A DNA stretch of 64,000 bases. Source: Ridgeia piscesae (taxonomy: Eukaryota > Annelida > Polychaeta > Sabellida > Siboglinidae). Position 1 is the first letter of the stretch. Each line of letters begins with the position of its first letter. The stretch lies in NCBI GenBank assembly GCA_025642075.2, contig JAODUO010000636.1:20001-84000 (forward strand). Reading direction: 5' to 3'. Both the position numbers and the translations under genes were made by a program. The notes beneath the pieces are model-generated. The model was given only the letters and a program-made list of their open reading frames with translations. It ran no database searches and had not been told where the DNA came from. Of this stretch, positions 1 through 12,640 are shown piece after piece.

Positions 1-301
1 TTTGTACTGGTTCGTCTCTCCTTTACCTGTGACTGGCAACTCGAATAAGCACACAACTCACCGTACAACCAGCCTCATAGAAACTGCAAATTTAAATAGT
101 AAATAACAAAGGTGAATGAAAGAGGAAGTCGTTGAGAAACACTGGGTTGTGAAGGGACATGAACTAGCGTCACGGTAGATAAACATGTTAGCACGACACC
201 TAAGATAGTATGTTGTTTTGTTATTATTGTTTTGTGTCATAAATCATACAAAGACGTTTTATTGCTATATACGTTATGATTTGTCTCTCTGTTTTTCTAT
301 G
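1..301. other. Left flank, no gene seen
   Basis: No credible exon, RNA gene or mobile element is recognisable. The short open frames here lack conserved features and splice context. It leads directly into the tetranucleotide array. Confidence 0.5.
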
Positions 302-903
<602 letters not shown>

Positions 904-1005
904 ATTTGTCTGCAACTCTCTATCTCACTAATTTTTTCTCTCTCTTTTTTCTCTCTCTCCCTCTGTCTCTGTTTTTCTGTGACTGTATCTCATTCTCTTT
1001 CGCTC

Positions 1006-1044
<39 letters not shown>

Positions 1045-1157
1045 GTTAAATTCCCTGTAATGTTTTAGTTGTTTCCCGCTTGTAGAATTAGAACTCCACT
1101 CCTTCAATTCTAACACAATCATCAATATAATTAAACCGTGATACGTTTGAATGAAAC
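904..1157. other. Pyrimidine-rich stretch and TA microsatellite, no gene
   Basis: A CT-rich tract runs from 930 to 1008 and a (TA)n run lies near 1010-1042. This is intergenic sequence downstream of the coiled-coil gene, which is transcribed leftward. Confidence 0.6.
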
Positions 1158-1163
1158 TTTATT
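1158..1163 (-). terminator. Poly(A) signal of the coiled-coil gene
   Basis: The minus strand reads AATAAA about 255 nt after the stop codon at 1419. It is the first canonical signal downstream of the stop, giving a plausible 3' UTR. No experimental support is available. Confidence 0.5.
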
Positions 1164-1418
1164 TTCAACTAATGTAAATACGTGAGTGACCGATGGTCAC
1201 AAAATGGAAATTCATGAAAACACATGTATTCCCATACAATCTTAAACACGAGGCAAGTCTGAAACACAGTCAGTTTAACAAACAAGTCTAAACTGTTGCC
1301 TGCAGCTTAGACGGAGTAGCAAAATGTGCGTAATCTGAACGCGTGACGATTCCATGATGACAAAACAACCGTTTAAACACCCAGGTCTAACATCGCAACG
1401 CGCCATATCTAGCGCTAA

Positions 1419-2072
1419 CTACGTAATGAAAGTGAATGGTTCTTCCCCCTGCCCTACCCGACTGTGTGTAAGTTTCATTATGTTGAGTTGACTAACTGAC
1501 ACGCCGCTAAAATCGCTACCAGTCGGCATGTTCAACCTCGTCGACTTAGATGGACGTGACGACGCGGGTCGTTGTGACAACGAGGCTGTGAGCATATCCG
1601 GTGTTCCGCGCAGGCGCCCTCGAGCGGAAGTCACTCGCCCACTGCGGCGTATCACGGCCACGGGCGGTGCATCGATTTCGTACTCGACCACTTTGCTAAA
1701 CAAGTTCTCGTTGTGTTCTCGCAGAGTCTCGGCCTCGCGTCTCATCTCAACGTATTGCTTGAAGCGGTCGTCGTTGGTAAGTCGTTGCATTAATTTCCGA
1801 ATTTCACGCTTCAGTGACTCGATTTCCTCTTCCAGTTCGCTGGAGTGTGACTGACTGTGACGCAGTGAACATTGTAGTTCGTCTATTTCCGCCCGCAGCG
1901 TGTTTGCCATTCGGGCACACTCGGCGTCTTTCTCCGCGCACACTCGTTGGCTCTCTGCCAACGCCAGTCGTGTCTCGTCCATTTCCACACGTAGACTGCA
2001 TATTGCGTCGTCCTTCTGGCTGAGTTGTACGCGTAGTTCTTTTGTTTCCATTCCTGACGCCTGCAACTTCTC
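1419..2072 (-). CDS. Coiled-coil gene terminal coding exon
   Basis: 654 nt, 217 codons plus TAG. The acceptor is atgtttcaag. The first roughly 125 residues continue the coiled coil ([20 protein letters not shown]), followed by a non-helical tail rich in Ser, Arg, Thr and Pro ([32 protein letters not shown]). The tail is basic and probably disordered. Confidence 0.85.
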   Translation of the reverse strand, partial: EKLQASGMETKELRVQLSQKDDAICSLRVEMDETRLALAESQRVCAEKDAECARMANTLRAEIDELQCSLRHSQSHSSELEEEIESLKREIRKLMQRLTNDDRFKQYVEMRREAETLREHNENLFSKVVEYEIDAPPVAVIRRSGRVTSARGRLRGTPDMLTASLSQRPASSRPSKSTRLNMPTGSDFSGVSVSQLNIMKLTHSRVGQGEEPFTFIT

Positions 2073-2242
2073 CTTGAAACATAAAATATAGCTATGCTGA
2101 AGTTAAATGTGTAAACTTACAAACGCATGCGCATTCTCAGCAGACCGCCTTAAAAATATATAATTATAGAAAGGTAGGTATACAAGCCAGTAGGTATACA
2201 AGCATGCACACACACGTGCATGTCTATGTATGTGTACGCATT

Positions 2243-2292
<50 letters not shown>

Positions 2293-2296
2293 GCGT

Positions 2297-2329
<33 letters not shown>

Positions 2330-2491
2330 CGTGTGCGTGTGCGTGTGGGTTGGTGTGGGTGTGTGCGTGTGCGTGTGCGTGTGCGTGTGTGTGGTGTGCG
2401 TGTGCGTGTGTGTGTGTGTGTGCCTGCCTGTGTGAGGATGTACATGTGTGTTTGGGAGCGTGTGGGTGTATATGTATGTGTGTATGTGTGT

Positions 2492-2576
<85 letters not shown>

Positions 2577-3219
2577 GTTTATGTGTTTGTGTATATGTGG
2601 TGCGTGCATACGCTCATGTATACATACGTATGCGAACATTTCATCATCTTTTGATGTAAACTTTACATTCTGCAGCATGTACCCTCTCATATTCTAATAG
2701 ACGTCTTAAGTTGTATATTTATATAATCAGACCCTATCACCGAGAATGTGACACGTGACACGCACCTCGCTGGCATTCAGCTGCTTGTGTGCTTCTGTCA
2801 GTTTGGCCTTCAGTGCGTCCGTCTCGAGTCTGAGCGAATCTAACTCACTCGATTGGTTCACGAGCATCCGACGGAACTGTGCCCGTTCCTTCAGCGCCGT
2901 CGCCAGTTCATCCTCCAATGTCACCAGCCGGTCACTCATTTCCTGCGGACGGAGAACAAATGTGTCCGACCTTTACTATAGAAAATAGTGATGACATAAA
3001 ATGACCAATTGAAATAACCAGTAATTTTGTAGACTGATGTCAACAGTTTAAAAGAAGAAAATGTAATGTCTGAAAAATCATACGAAAACATATCTGAAAA
3101 GAATGCAATTTAATTTCGCATACAAATATTGCATATTCTTTCTAGTTATGCTACATGAAATACTGAACGCTACGCTACGTGCAGGAGAAGCAAAGAAAAT
3201 GTCTTCGGTACGGAAAATT

Positions 3220-3273
<54 letters not shown>

Positions 3274-3280
3274 CGCGCGC

Positions 3281-3373
<93 letters not shown>

Positions 3374-3766
3374 CAATAACATGCACACACACGCACGCAT
3401 ACATACACGCACGCATACATACACGCACGCACGAACGCACAATAGAAACGACGTATAGCTCGGTCACAGTAAGATTATGTTTTAGCAGATACTGTCTAAG
3501 TAGAAGACAGTCTTACCGCCATTTTGATTTGGTCGTTCTTGTAGTTCGCAAGTTGAACTGCGTTCACTCTGTTGATCTCCTGCAGTTGCCGTATGTCTTG
3601 CTGCATCTGCGGTAGAAATAAGAACAGTTACATTTGCAACATTTCGTTATAATACAAAGGCGCACAGCCCGACGATGGCAGGACAGTGTACGTCTACCGT
3701 CATCATTGTGGGTGTTTAGGAAGAATACGTGAAGGAAACAACGTGAAATATGACTGAATGGACACA

Positions 3767-3801
<35 letters not shown>

Positions 3802-5515
3802 TAGCACGCACGCACGCACGCACGCACGCACGCGCGCGTACAGGCGTTCGTTCAACAGGACGACGGGACACAATGTATGCATGGCAAAACTGTGAAATAG
3901 TATGAACTTGAGCTATGAAACTATGCACCGTTGCTGAAAACAAGACAGGTATGTTCATTAAATACAAACTACGACAGTGGGGCATATTGTTAGAGGGGTG
4001 TACTCTCTAGCTTTGAAATCTCACCCCACGTGGCTGCAGTTTACTCAGATGTTTGGATATTGCGTTGCAATTCCAGCGTGGTCGGATGCTTACCAGAAAA
4101 GTCGACATGGTGTTCAGGTTGACTAAAGCATATTGAGCATACATGATATCTGGACACGTGCTGTTTTTAACTTTTCGAACAAACAGTTGTTCCCAAACGT
4201 TTTTGTTTAAATGACACATAAAGATAAAACACATCAGCAGAAACGTCCATATTATCTGGCGCCGAAGTAGAACATCCAACAACAAGACTGTCAGACGAGG
4301 TGAATAACTAAGCATTACGTTTATATGCACACCTTTAAGAATTACTATGTGTGGAAGACCAAACTATCTCAACCTCGCGCACCAGGTGTCGCTGCTGCTG
4401 ATTATACCATTGGAAGCTAGCAGTACCTATGGGTAATCACTTTGCAAAACTCGGAATTTAAGCTCAGCCAATAAAATTGTCCACGAGATGTGTGGTCTGC
4501 TTCTGGTCAGGTTACCATAATTTAAACATATTTGGTCCAACCGAGGCTCGTATTACATGCAATGCGAAGAGGTCCCACCAGTCGTTTATCAATATTCAAA
4601 TTGGTGCGGGTATTTGCGCTGTTCTCAAGGCTGACGCAGCCGCGCCTGGCGGATTCAATTAGTCTTTAACTCCGCTAATGTCTGCACGTCTCCTAAAGGA
4701 CCTGCAAGATTTATTCTGCTCGGCAGACAGTCCTGACTTGCGCGGATGAATCATCACACATATGCTATAATGCGAGTAAACGATTATATTATTATTTATG
4801 TAGTAATACAACATAGTAATTGCATTTTATTGTGCGTACCTAACATTATTGATGCGGTCGAAATGTACAAGAACGAAACACAATGGACATTTATGGTCTT
4901 CATAATTGTTGATCACAGTAATAAGCTATTTGCAATAGTAGCTGTGTCTCTATTGTAATTCGTTGAGAGACTACACCGAGCTGCCCAGTGAATTAAACAC
5001 AACACACATTTCGCTGAATGGTGCATCAGATGTGTCGCACGACGCGGTCAAACACAAGAGCATTGTCAAGTTAATTCGGCTATGATAGCATGGCTAATTG
5101 CCAATCTGGTTAATAACCATCAGTCAAGCAGAACGTTTCATTTAACCTGTACGACAACTAGAATATTCGGGTACTGTGATTACATTATCTTTGGCATACC
5201 GGTAGAACACGTCACCATAACCTAATTGACTTTTTGATACAACAGCACTGTGTATCCGGCTCGTACGTTAACTGGCGTATCACATGTTACACATAGTATT
5301 ATATTAACCAGTGCACGAAAGTGTCTGATTCATAATATGTATATGCATATACATACATATACATAGAGTGTACACACAACATACACACATACACACATGC
5401 ATACACACATACACACATACACACATACACACACATACACACATACACACATACACACATACACACATACACACATACACACACACACCACACACAACAC
5501 ACATACACACACACA

Positions 5516-5574
<59 letters not shown>

Positions 5575-5601
5575 ACACACACACCACACACACCACCACA
5601 C

Positions 5602-5634
<33 letters not shown>

Positions 5635-8600
5635 GCACACACGCACGCGCGCGCACGCACGCACGCAGCATGCACACACCCGTGGTATTAAGGCGACGCT
5701 CTACACAAACAATCAACGACTGGATGCGTATTAATTTGGTCCATATTGTCAGCGCATCTGTAGCATGAACGGTGTATGTTAAGTATCCAAAATATATTTC
5801 GACTAAAACGCCATCGATGACTATCATAAAATAGCATAGATTCCATCAGTAAGTACTAACGCAAAACGCTCAACACTGGTGTAAATTATACGAGAGCGAC
5901 ATCTTTACAAATAATATCATAACGAAACCTCGTTAACGCTAATTCACTATATAATCGACAGTTCGATGTAATTTTGCAATAGCTGAAACGCATGCCACGC
6001 AATAAACGCCAAGTTAGCGAGACTTATCATGTAGATCTACAGATGCCGTCACTAATGCCGTGTCCTTTACGTAGTCTAATATCTACATATACAAGTTTCA
6101 AAAATAATTGACCAGGTCGGACAATTCTGTGTGAAAGAGAAATAATTAAAGTGATATCTAACCATTGCGCGTTCTTTTTGCCATTCCTTTTGGAGTTTGT
6201 CGTATTCTCGTAATTGTTGCATCATCTGTGACAGAGGGTGAGGATATATTCCTTGCTACAGTATTACCAGTTATATTATAGAATCATAATTGTAGGATTA
6301 CATTATTAATGTTTCCGCCGTAGATGTAGCCACATTTTTAATGGAAAACCCAAAATGGAGAAAAAAGTAAAACATTACGTCGAGCATGTCATCTTAATTA
6401 ATGCAGTATTTTACATTCCGAATGATGCTTCTGACGTTAACATATGGTGTTATAAAACTTTGAAACAATAATATACAGTTTGCTTAGTTGCCTTGTGATC
6501 TTGCAAATCAATTCAAACCAATACATATCTTAGTGTAAGATGCACCATACAAGATATCGTTAGTGAAATACTAAATGAATTCTACGTAAATATCATAGCG
6601 CTAAGGATTATACAGCTAAGGAGTTATTATGGATTACACACAGATCTACGTAATACTACAGTAGTCTAGGTCGTGCTGATTCACTCGAGCACAGAGTGTG
6701 ACCTTGTGTGTAGACGTGCAACGGAAGTGAATGCGGAGAAATAGATAGGCGCTAATAATCGGCATATTAAGTGCTGGTGGCACTATAGTGTAGTGATGCG
6801 AAAGGGATTACTATATTAAGTGTTCTAGTAGACTGATATGAACCTTGTGTTTATATTCTGTGCTGTCGGGTTGAACTTACTCTAAGTTACGTCATACGTC
6901 GATACCGAATGCTGCAGGGATTCGTTATAAGTTTGTATACAGTCGCGATGTAGGTCTTATTAAAACGTCACAATTCCCCATAAATATGTTCTCTGCTACT
7001 CATGTCTTGCATATACATGCATAGCTGTGGTGTTGGCTTAATAAAATACCGATAAATAATTGTATTTATTCGAATTATGTTGTGCTTGTTGCCTCGTGGA
7101 AGATTATTCATAATAATAATAATTGTAAACGGTCTTTCGCGCCTATATCCTTAACATGTTTAAGCTCAGAGGCGCAACAAACAAAATCATTTGGCTAGTC
7201 ATTGTCGGGGACGGGCAAAAGTTGTCTTTGGAGCATGGCACCGCCGAAAAGTTATGGTGGAAAGGCAATTTCAAACAAATATGTTTTCAGTTTTTACGAA
7301 AGGTGTTTATAGTTTCAGAAGATTTAATCGTAATAAGGAGTTGATTCCAAATTGTTGTCGCAAGCACAGAGAAAGCACGTTTGCCAATGTTCAGCTTAGT
7401 TTTAGGGACAAAACGGTGTTTGGAAACGGATGATTTAAGGCTCATAGAAATATAAGATATGCACCCAGATTATAATGAATATTCACGCATGTGTAGTGAA
7501 TTACACAAAGACCATTGGTTTCATACACAGTCAACGTGTCGGTTTCGCAGATGAGTTTATTTTGACAATGGTTTTCAATTAATGTGTGTGTATGCATACG
7601 GATAGTGTCCCATTGAACCATAACACCGAAATCTGACGGATGGATATACGGTTAGTATAGGCAAGGTTTGTGGCGCCATCTGCCGGACTCTATCACATAA
7701 GTGTTAAACTAATCAGTCAATGGTCGGCCATAGTAATGCTTCTGACGGCATGGAATGATTCGCCAGCTTTTGTAATACGAATTACAAAACATCTCTTAAT
7801 ATGTGTACGTATTAAACTTCTGACTCAATGTTTCCACACAACAGCGTGAATAGAGCTTATTACAACATTACCAAACCACCTTTGTAATACGTATTCTTAT
7901 CGTCATTCTATCATAATAACTTGGACTACCGGGCTTCACAATTTACACAAAGACGATCACTATAATTGCGTCCACGCACAAAGACACGATACATTACAAG
8001 ACACTTGCCGCTGGCGTTGTACACCGGACGGACAATTTAAAGTATATACCTGTCTACGGTTGTAACATTCAAAGCCAATATGGAAGAGCTTGCCATGGAT
8101 TGACAACACAATATACAATAATATCTTGTTTATAATTATATTATTCATCTTCCGAGCCTCGCTATATATCCAGTGTTGGAGTATTATGAAACTTTAAGTT
8201 TATATTTTGTAAAATAATTTCGTTATCTGGTAAATAATGTGAATGTATTTTCCAGTCGGAGTTGTAACCAAGTCTTAATGACCTACGTTGATTAGGCTTT
8301 CCTATTCTACACACTACTCCAGATCAGAAATGTTCATTTTTCATATGCAAATCGAAACATTTCTTTTACCTGTAAAAATGGACATTACACATCGACCTCT
8401 CCAGGACTAATGACGAATGACGTCATCGTACACTTGATGTGACTCGAAATTGCCCTCGTCTTTATTCTGTTAACTGAGCGTCATTCGTCATTAGTAGTGA
8501 GGAAGTTTGACGTGTAACGTCCAATGGATGTTTCTACACCAAAAGAAACATGTCGATTTCGATATGGAAAAATGAAACCTTTGACCTAAAGGAACTATCA

Positions 8601-10568
8601 TGAGAAACGTTCAGTAATCTACTCACTATTGCTTACTACAAAACAAAGAAATATTGCTCCAACAAGAGAAAGTAAAGTACAGCAAGAATGATGTTGCACC
8701 GAAATGCCCAAAACTGATTCGATACATCAACAGTTTTGTCATCAGATGGCGCTGCAGGCACTTTTTAATTGGTGAGTGTAATTACATAGAGAATGAGTTT
8801 TACTAGTCATGATAACAAACGGTAATTTTAACAGCAAAAATAGTGTGTTCCATGTGAGGACTATTAAATGATTGCCGGCTTACATTTATGACTTCCAAAA
8901 TAACTAAGAATGTGTACGCTTCAAAATCAACAAATGCAACGCTGATATCTGTATTCACTTTGATGTATCGAATGAGTATTAACAGAAGGAAAGAACAATG
9001 CGCGACACCAATAGCCCTAACACCGGTGCCCTGTGACGACACTGCTAAGCACTCGCTACTTTGTCTTACCAACTGCTTTTTATCTTTCCATTCTTGTGTT
9101 TTTTCTTCTGTCCGCTCCATCAAAACCTTGATCTGAAACCAGCCAGGTTCTTGCCTATGTAAATGTTAGTGTTTTCTTAATGCACTCTTATCACCCACCG
9201 TGGTCTTCGTTGATACTATGTCACCATCGACAACAAATCCTAGGTCGCTGTCGCTGCCTGTGTGAATGAATACACAGGGATTTTCCGGGGAGTATTCGAT
9301 TTGTTTTTATTAAAACGCTCTCCTAATATGGTGCCCATTTTCGACATCACACACCCCACTTACAGGCGGTAGACATAGAGAACTTATATAGCTCGCGTGT
9401 CTATTGTTTGCTGTTGAACAAATGATACAATCTTAACTTACTTATGCACAAATTCAGAAATAAACAAATAAAATAAACAGATGAATGGAGCGTGCTCATT
9501 TGTATACAAGTTGAGGGTGTTTACAGCCAAACCCGTATCTAGTATACATAAAAAGGATCTGCGCAATATGTTTATTTTCAAGTAGTAGGCAATGAAACTA
9601 GTCTTTTGAGACATTCAAACGTGTCTACACTACTCACTAGTCAAGTGGTTCCCATAGACAAATGCCCGCTTAACCAGTTTTCATTCTTGTGTTACATGAA
9701 CCAGAACAGCTCTGCAACTGTTTCACACTATCATTTATATAATAAAATGGTTTCTGTGTAAACAAAAATGCACCGGAGAACAACACGAACTTTTAGCTTT
9801 ACTGCAGACTTCACGACATGTTACCTTTCCTATAGAACTTTATGATATCTTAGCCTTATTGCATAACATCCTGATAGGTTAGCTATACTGGGAACTTCAC
9901 ACGTCTATGCTGTGAGACTCTAACAATATCAACATTCAATAGCTCGCATAACACATACAATAGCTTGTGACAGGACAACAGAACCTCCCCGTCACAGTTA
10001 GATAGAAATAATTCCTTATCAGCATCATCGTCACGTCAACACAACCAATAATAATAATGACTTCTTTTGCGCCAATATCCTCGTAGATCAAGCTGAGTGG
10101 CGCGCCAAAACCAAGGGATTAAGCAAACTCGTAATCGTAAACAATAACTCCATCGACACAAAACCATTATCGCAATCACCAAATCGAGGAGATCTTAGTT
10201 ACGCAACAAGTATCAGTTAGCCACGATTCGACTGTACATATATACAACAGATCGCAACATCTGCTTGGTTATTCGCGCCCCGCCTCACCTTGACGGCCTC
10301 GTCCTCCAGTCTCTTCTTCTCGGCGACCAGGTCGACTATGAAGTTGAGGTCTCGTAGCCGCTGTTCCTTCTCGTTGTCGTGGTCGTACGGACACGGCACC
10401 GCCCCGCACTGCAGGCAGATGCACAGGCCGCTCATGTGGCTGTAGTAGCGCTGGTACACCTGCAAGGACGACATGTATGTATAGTATAGTATAGTATAGT
10501 ATAGTATAGTATAGTATAGTATAGTATAGTATAGTATAGTATAGTATAGTATAGTATAGTATAGTATA

Positions 10569-10616
<48 letters not shown>

Positions 10617-10796
10617 CAAACACACACACATACATAATCCACACCACACACGTATCATGGCATTCACTCACTCACACGCGCACACGCACGCACGCGCACG
10701 CTCGCTCGCACGCACGCACGCACACACACACACACAAACACACACACACAAACAAACACACACTCACACTCACTCATACGCACACAAACACACACA

Positions 10797-10835
<39 letters not shown>

Positions 10836-10853
10836 ACACACACACACACACAC

Positions 10854-10898
<45 letters not shown>

Positions 10899-10923
10899 CA
10901 ACACACACACACACTCAACACAC

Positions 10924-10983
<60 letters not shown>

Positions 10984-11142
10984 CACACTCACTCATACGC
11001 ACACAAAACACACACAACACACACACACACACACACACACACACATCACTCATACCACAAAAACACACACAAACACACAACACACACACACACAACAACA
11101 CACAACAACACAACACAACACAACAACACACAAACACACACA

Positions 11143-11207
<65 letters not shown>

Positions 11208-11838
11208 CACACACAAACACAAACACAAACACAACACACAACACACACAAACACAACACACACACAAACACACATACAAAGAGCACGCAACCACACACAC
11301 GCATTCAATATGTTTCTACTTCCCACAAACAAATTACATACAATTTGAATACGTCTTTTAACGCGGGCAACTCATCAATAATGCACTGCTGCAGACACAT
11401 ACGTGCAATCGAAAACAGTTGGTCATAATGGAAAACCATTGTTATTACCAACAGTCTTTGGCATACCCATTGTGTCTTCATCCATTTGTATTTGTTCACG
11501 TATCCAAAAACTTTCTGTTACGTGAAAAACTTCACTGGTCCGTCCCGTCCATGTCAAAAAGCTATCGGCCTAGAGTATACGATACAGTACAAGAAAATAC
11601 ACGTAAACACGAGGCTACGTACTTTCTCCAGTCGTCCTACTGTCGCCTCTTGCCAGGAATCAATTCCGCCGCTTTCGCTGCCCTTCTCAATCGTGTCCTT
11701 CTGGTCCGTGTTTCCGTGTTCGCCGCTCGCCGTCTGTCCGTCAGTCGCCGTCTTCCAGTGCAGCTCGTTCGGGTTCTGTCGATGTAGCCGCGGCTCGATT
11801 TCGACCAGCGCCTCCAGGGGGCACTGCATGGTGCACAT
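1419..11838 (-). CDS. Coiled-coil protein gene, seven exons, function unknown
   Basis: Seven minus-strand exons are supported by splice sites and an unbroken frame: 11838-11623, 10459-10289, 9132-9070, 6225-6163, 3606-3517, 2942-2766 and 2072-1419. They total 1434 nt, or 477 residues plus stop. All six introns are phase 0. The product starts with an acidic segment, then a Cys/His-rich patch ([18 protein letters not shown]), then several hundred residues of heptad-type coiled coil rich in E, K, R, Q and L, and ends in a Ser/Arg-rich basic tail. Two exons of exactly 63 nt encode three heptads each. The visible start (MCTMQCP) directly follows an acceptor, so a further 5' exon may be missing. 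I do not recognise the family. A cytoskeletal, centrosomal or ciliary scaffold is only a guess from its architecture. Confidence 0.8.
2073..2765. repeat. Intron with GT/GTGTGC and TA arrays
   Basis: This intron contains a (GT)n tract with interspersed GTGTGC hexamers (about 2244-2440) and a (TA)n tract (about 2490-2572). His/Thr- and Val/Cys-rich open frames here are repeat artefacts. Confidence 0.9.
2766..2942 (-). CDS. Coiled-coil gene 177-nt exon
   Basis: 59 codons, phase 0. The acceptor is ctccgtccgcag and the donor GTGCGT. It encodes [20 protein letters not shown] onward through a regular heptad pattern to HKQLNASE. Hydrophobic a/d positions recur throughout (leucines spaced by 3-4). 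Confidence 0.85.
2943..3516. repeat. Intron with CA and CACG arrays
   Basis: (CA)n spans about 3221-3270 and grades into (CACG)n over about 3278-3374, then imperfect CACG/CATA units to 3440. Nothing else is recognised. Confidence 0.9.
3517..3606 (-). CDS. Coiled-coil gene 90-nt exon
   Basis: 30 codons, phase 0. The acceptor is tttctaccgcag and the donor GTAAGA. It encodes [20 protein letters not shown] and then [10 protein letters not shown], amphipathic and helix-prone. Confidence 0.75.
3607..6162. repeat. Intron with CACG array and CA/CACATA array
   Basis: (CACG)n lies at about 3763-3835. A long compound tract at about 5375-5670 has CACATA units and then pure CA. The remaining sequence between 3840 and 5340 is AT-rich and holds no recognisable exon or element. 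Confidence 0.85.
6163..6225 (-). CDS. Coiled-coil gene 63-nt exon
   Basis: 21 codons, phase 0. The acceptor is ccctctgtcacag and the donor GTTAGA. It encodes [20 protein letters not shown] plus Met. The length and phase match the 9070-9132 exon, and both share an EW-centred segment (TQEWKDK, QKEWQKE), suggesting an old exon duplication. Confidence 0.75.
6226..9069. other. Intron without recognised genes apart from a fold-back element
   Basis: About 2.8 kb of mostly AT-rich unique sequence. The only structure I could define is the long inverted repeat at 8332-8578. Small open frames near 7156-7433 and 8888-9136 lack splice context and conserved motifs. Confidence 0.6.
8332..8578. mobile_element. 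Fold-back element (MITE-like) with long imperfect inverted arms
   Basis: The left arm from about 8332 (TTCATTTTTCATATGCAAAT...) matches the reverse complement of the right arm ending near 8578 along about 100 bp. Shared blocks include AAATCGA, TTTCTTTT, GGAC(A/G)TTACAC and CTAATGACGAATGACG, around a short central spacer. No open reading frame is present. This structure is typical of non-autonomous fold-back or long-TIR elements. Target-site duplications were not resolved. Confidence 0.65.
9070..9132 (-). CDS. Coiled-coil gene 63-nt exon
   Basis: 21 codons, phase 0 at both ends. The acceptor is ctggtttcag and the donor GTAAGA. It encodes [20 protein letters not shown] plus Leu, three heptads of charged coiled coil. 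It joins in frame with its neighbours. Confidence 0.75.
9133..10288. other. Intron, no additional feature seen
   Basis: About 1.15 kb of AT-rich sequence between two coiled-coil exons. No repeat array, exon-like frame with splice sites or transposon end was recognised. Confidence 0.55.
10289..10459 (-). CDS. Coiled-coil gene exon with Cys-rich patch
   Basis: 171 nt, 57 codons, phase 0. The acceptor is TCCTTGCAG and the donor GTGAGG. It encodes [20 protein letters not shown] and then CPYDHD, followed by the start of the coiled coil ([20 protein letters not shown]). Four cysteines and two histidines within 20 residues could bind a metal, but no named zinc-finger pattern fits. GC content is much higher than in the flanking introns. 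Confidence 0.8.
10474..11300. repeat. TATAG pentamer array, TA run and compound CA tract
   Basis: (TATAG)n (about 19 units, 10476-10570) begins roughly 15 nt upstream of the minus-strand acceptor of the 10289-10459 exon. It passes into (TA)n to about 10612, and then into a 600-bp CA-rich tract with CACG, CAAA and CAACA interruptions (10620-11300). Confidence 0.95.
11623..11838 (-). CDS. Coiled-coil gene, first visible coding exon
   Basis: 216 nt, 72 codons, phase 0 at both ends. The acceptor is ...TTGTTCCAG and the donor GTACGT follows the codon for the last Lys. It encodes [16 protein letters not shown] and then an acidic, polar region. The ATG immediately follows the AG, so it may be an internal Met rather than the true start. 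The frame runs straight into the next exon. Confidence 0.65.
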
Positions 11839-11925
11839 CTGGAACAACGGACGGTGTCGTGCGAAATTGTTTCCGCTGCCAAATTACCCGCAGTGTCGAG
11901 ACACATTCAACGTGATTAAGAGAAT

Positions 11926-11927
11926 GT

Positions 11928-11989
<62 letters not shown>

Positions 11990-12013
11990 TGTTGTTGTTA
12001 TTGTGTGTGTGTG

Positions 12014-12048
<35 letters not shown>

Positions 12049-12072
12049 GTGTGTGTGTTGTGTGTGTGTGTG

Positions 12073-12128
<56 letters not shown>

Positions 12129-12289
12129 CTGAGTGTGTGTGTGTGTGTGTGTGTGTTGTTGTGTGTGTGTGTGTGTGTGTGTGTTGTGTGTGTGTGCGTG
12201 CGCGTGTGTGTGTGCGTGTGTTTGTGTGTATATAGGTAGGTATACAAGCATGCGTACACACACGTGCACGTCTAGGTTATGTGTACGCA

Positions 12290-12360
<71 letters not shown>

Positions 12361-12492
12361 GTGTTGTGTGTGTGTGTGTTGTGTTGTGTGTGTAATGTGT
12401 ATGTGTATATTCGTGCTTGTTTGTTGTGTGTGTATGTGTTTGTGTGTGTGTGTGTTGTGTGTGTGTGTGTGTGTGTGTGTTGTGTTTGTGTG

Positions 12493-12572
<80 letters not shown>

Positions 12573-12640
12573 TGTGTGTGTATGTGCTTGTGTGTGTGCG
12601 TGCTTGCGTGCATGCGTGTGTATGTGTACACAGACAGACA
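11926..12640. repeat. Compound GT microsatellite
   Basis: About 700 bp of (GT)n with GTTGT, GTTT and GCGT interruptions. It includes a unique-looking island near 12230-12290 (GGTAGGTATACAAGCATGCG...) that resembles the sequence beside the GT array at 2170-2240. This suggests that both arrays derive from a duplicated or transposed locus. Confidence 0.95.

Noticed and set aside
7156..7433. Overlapping small frames in a coiled-coil intron
   Set aside because: No acceptor/donor pair and no recognisable similarity.
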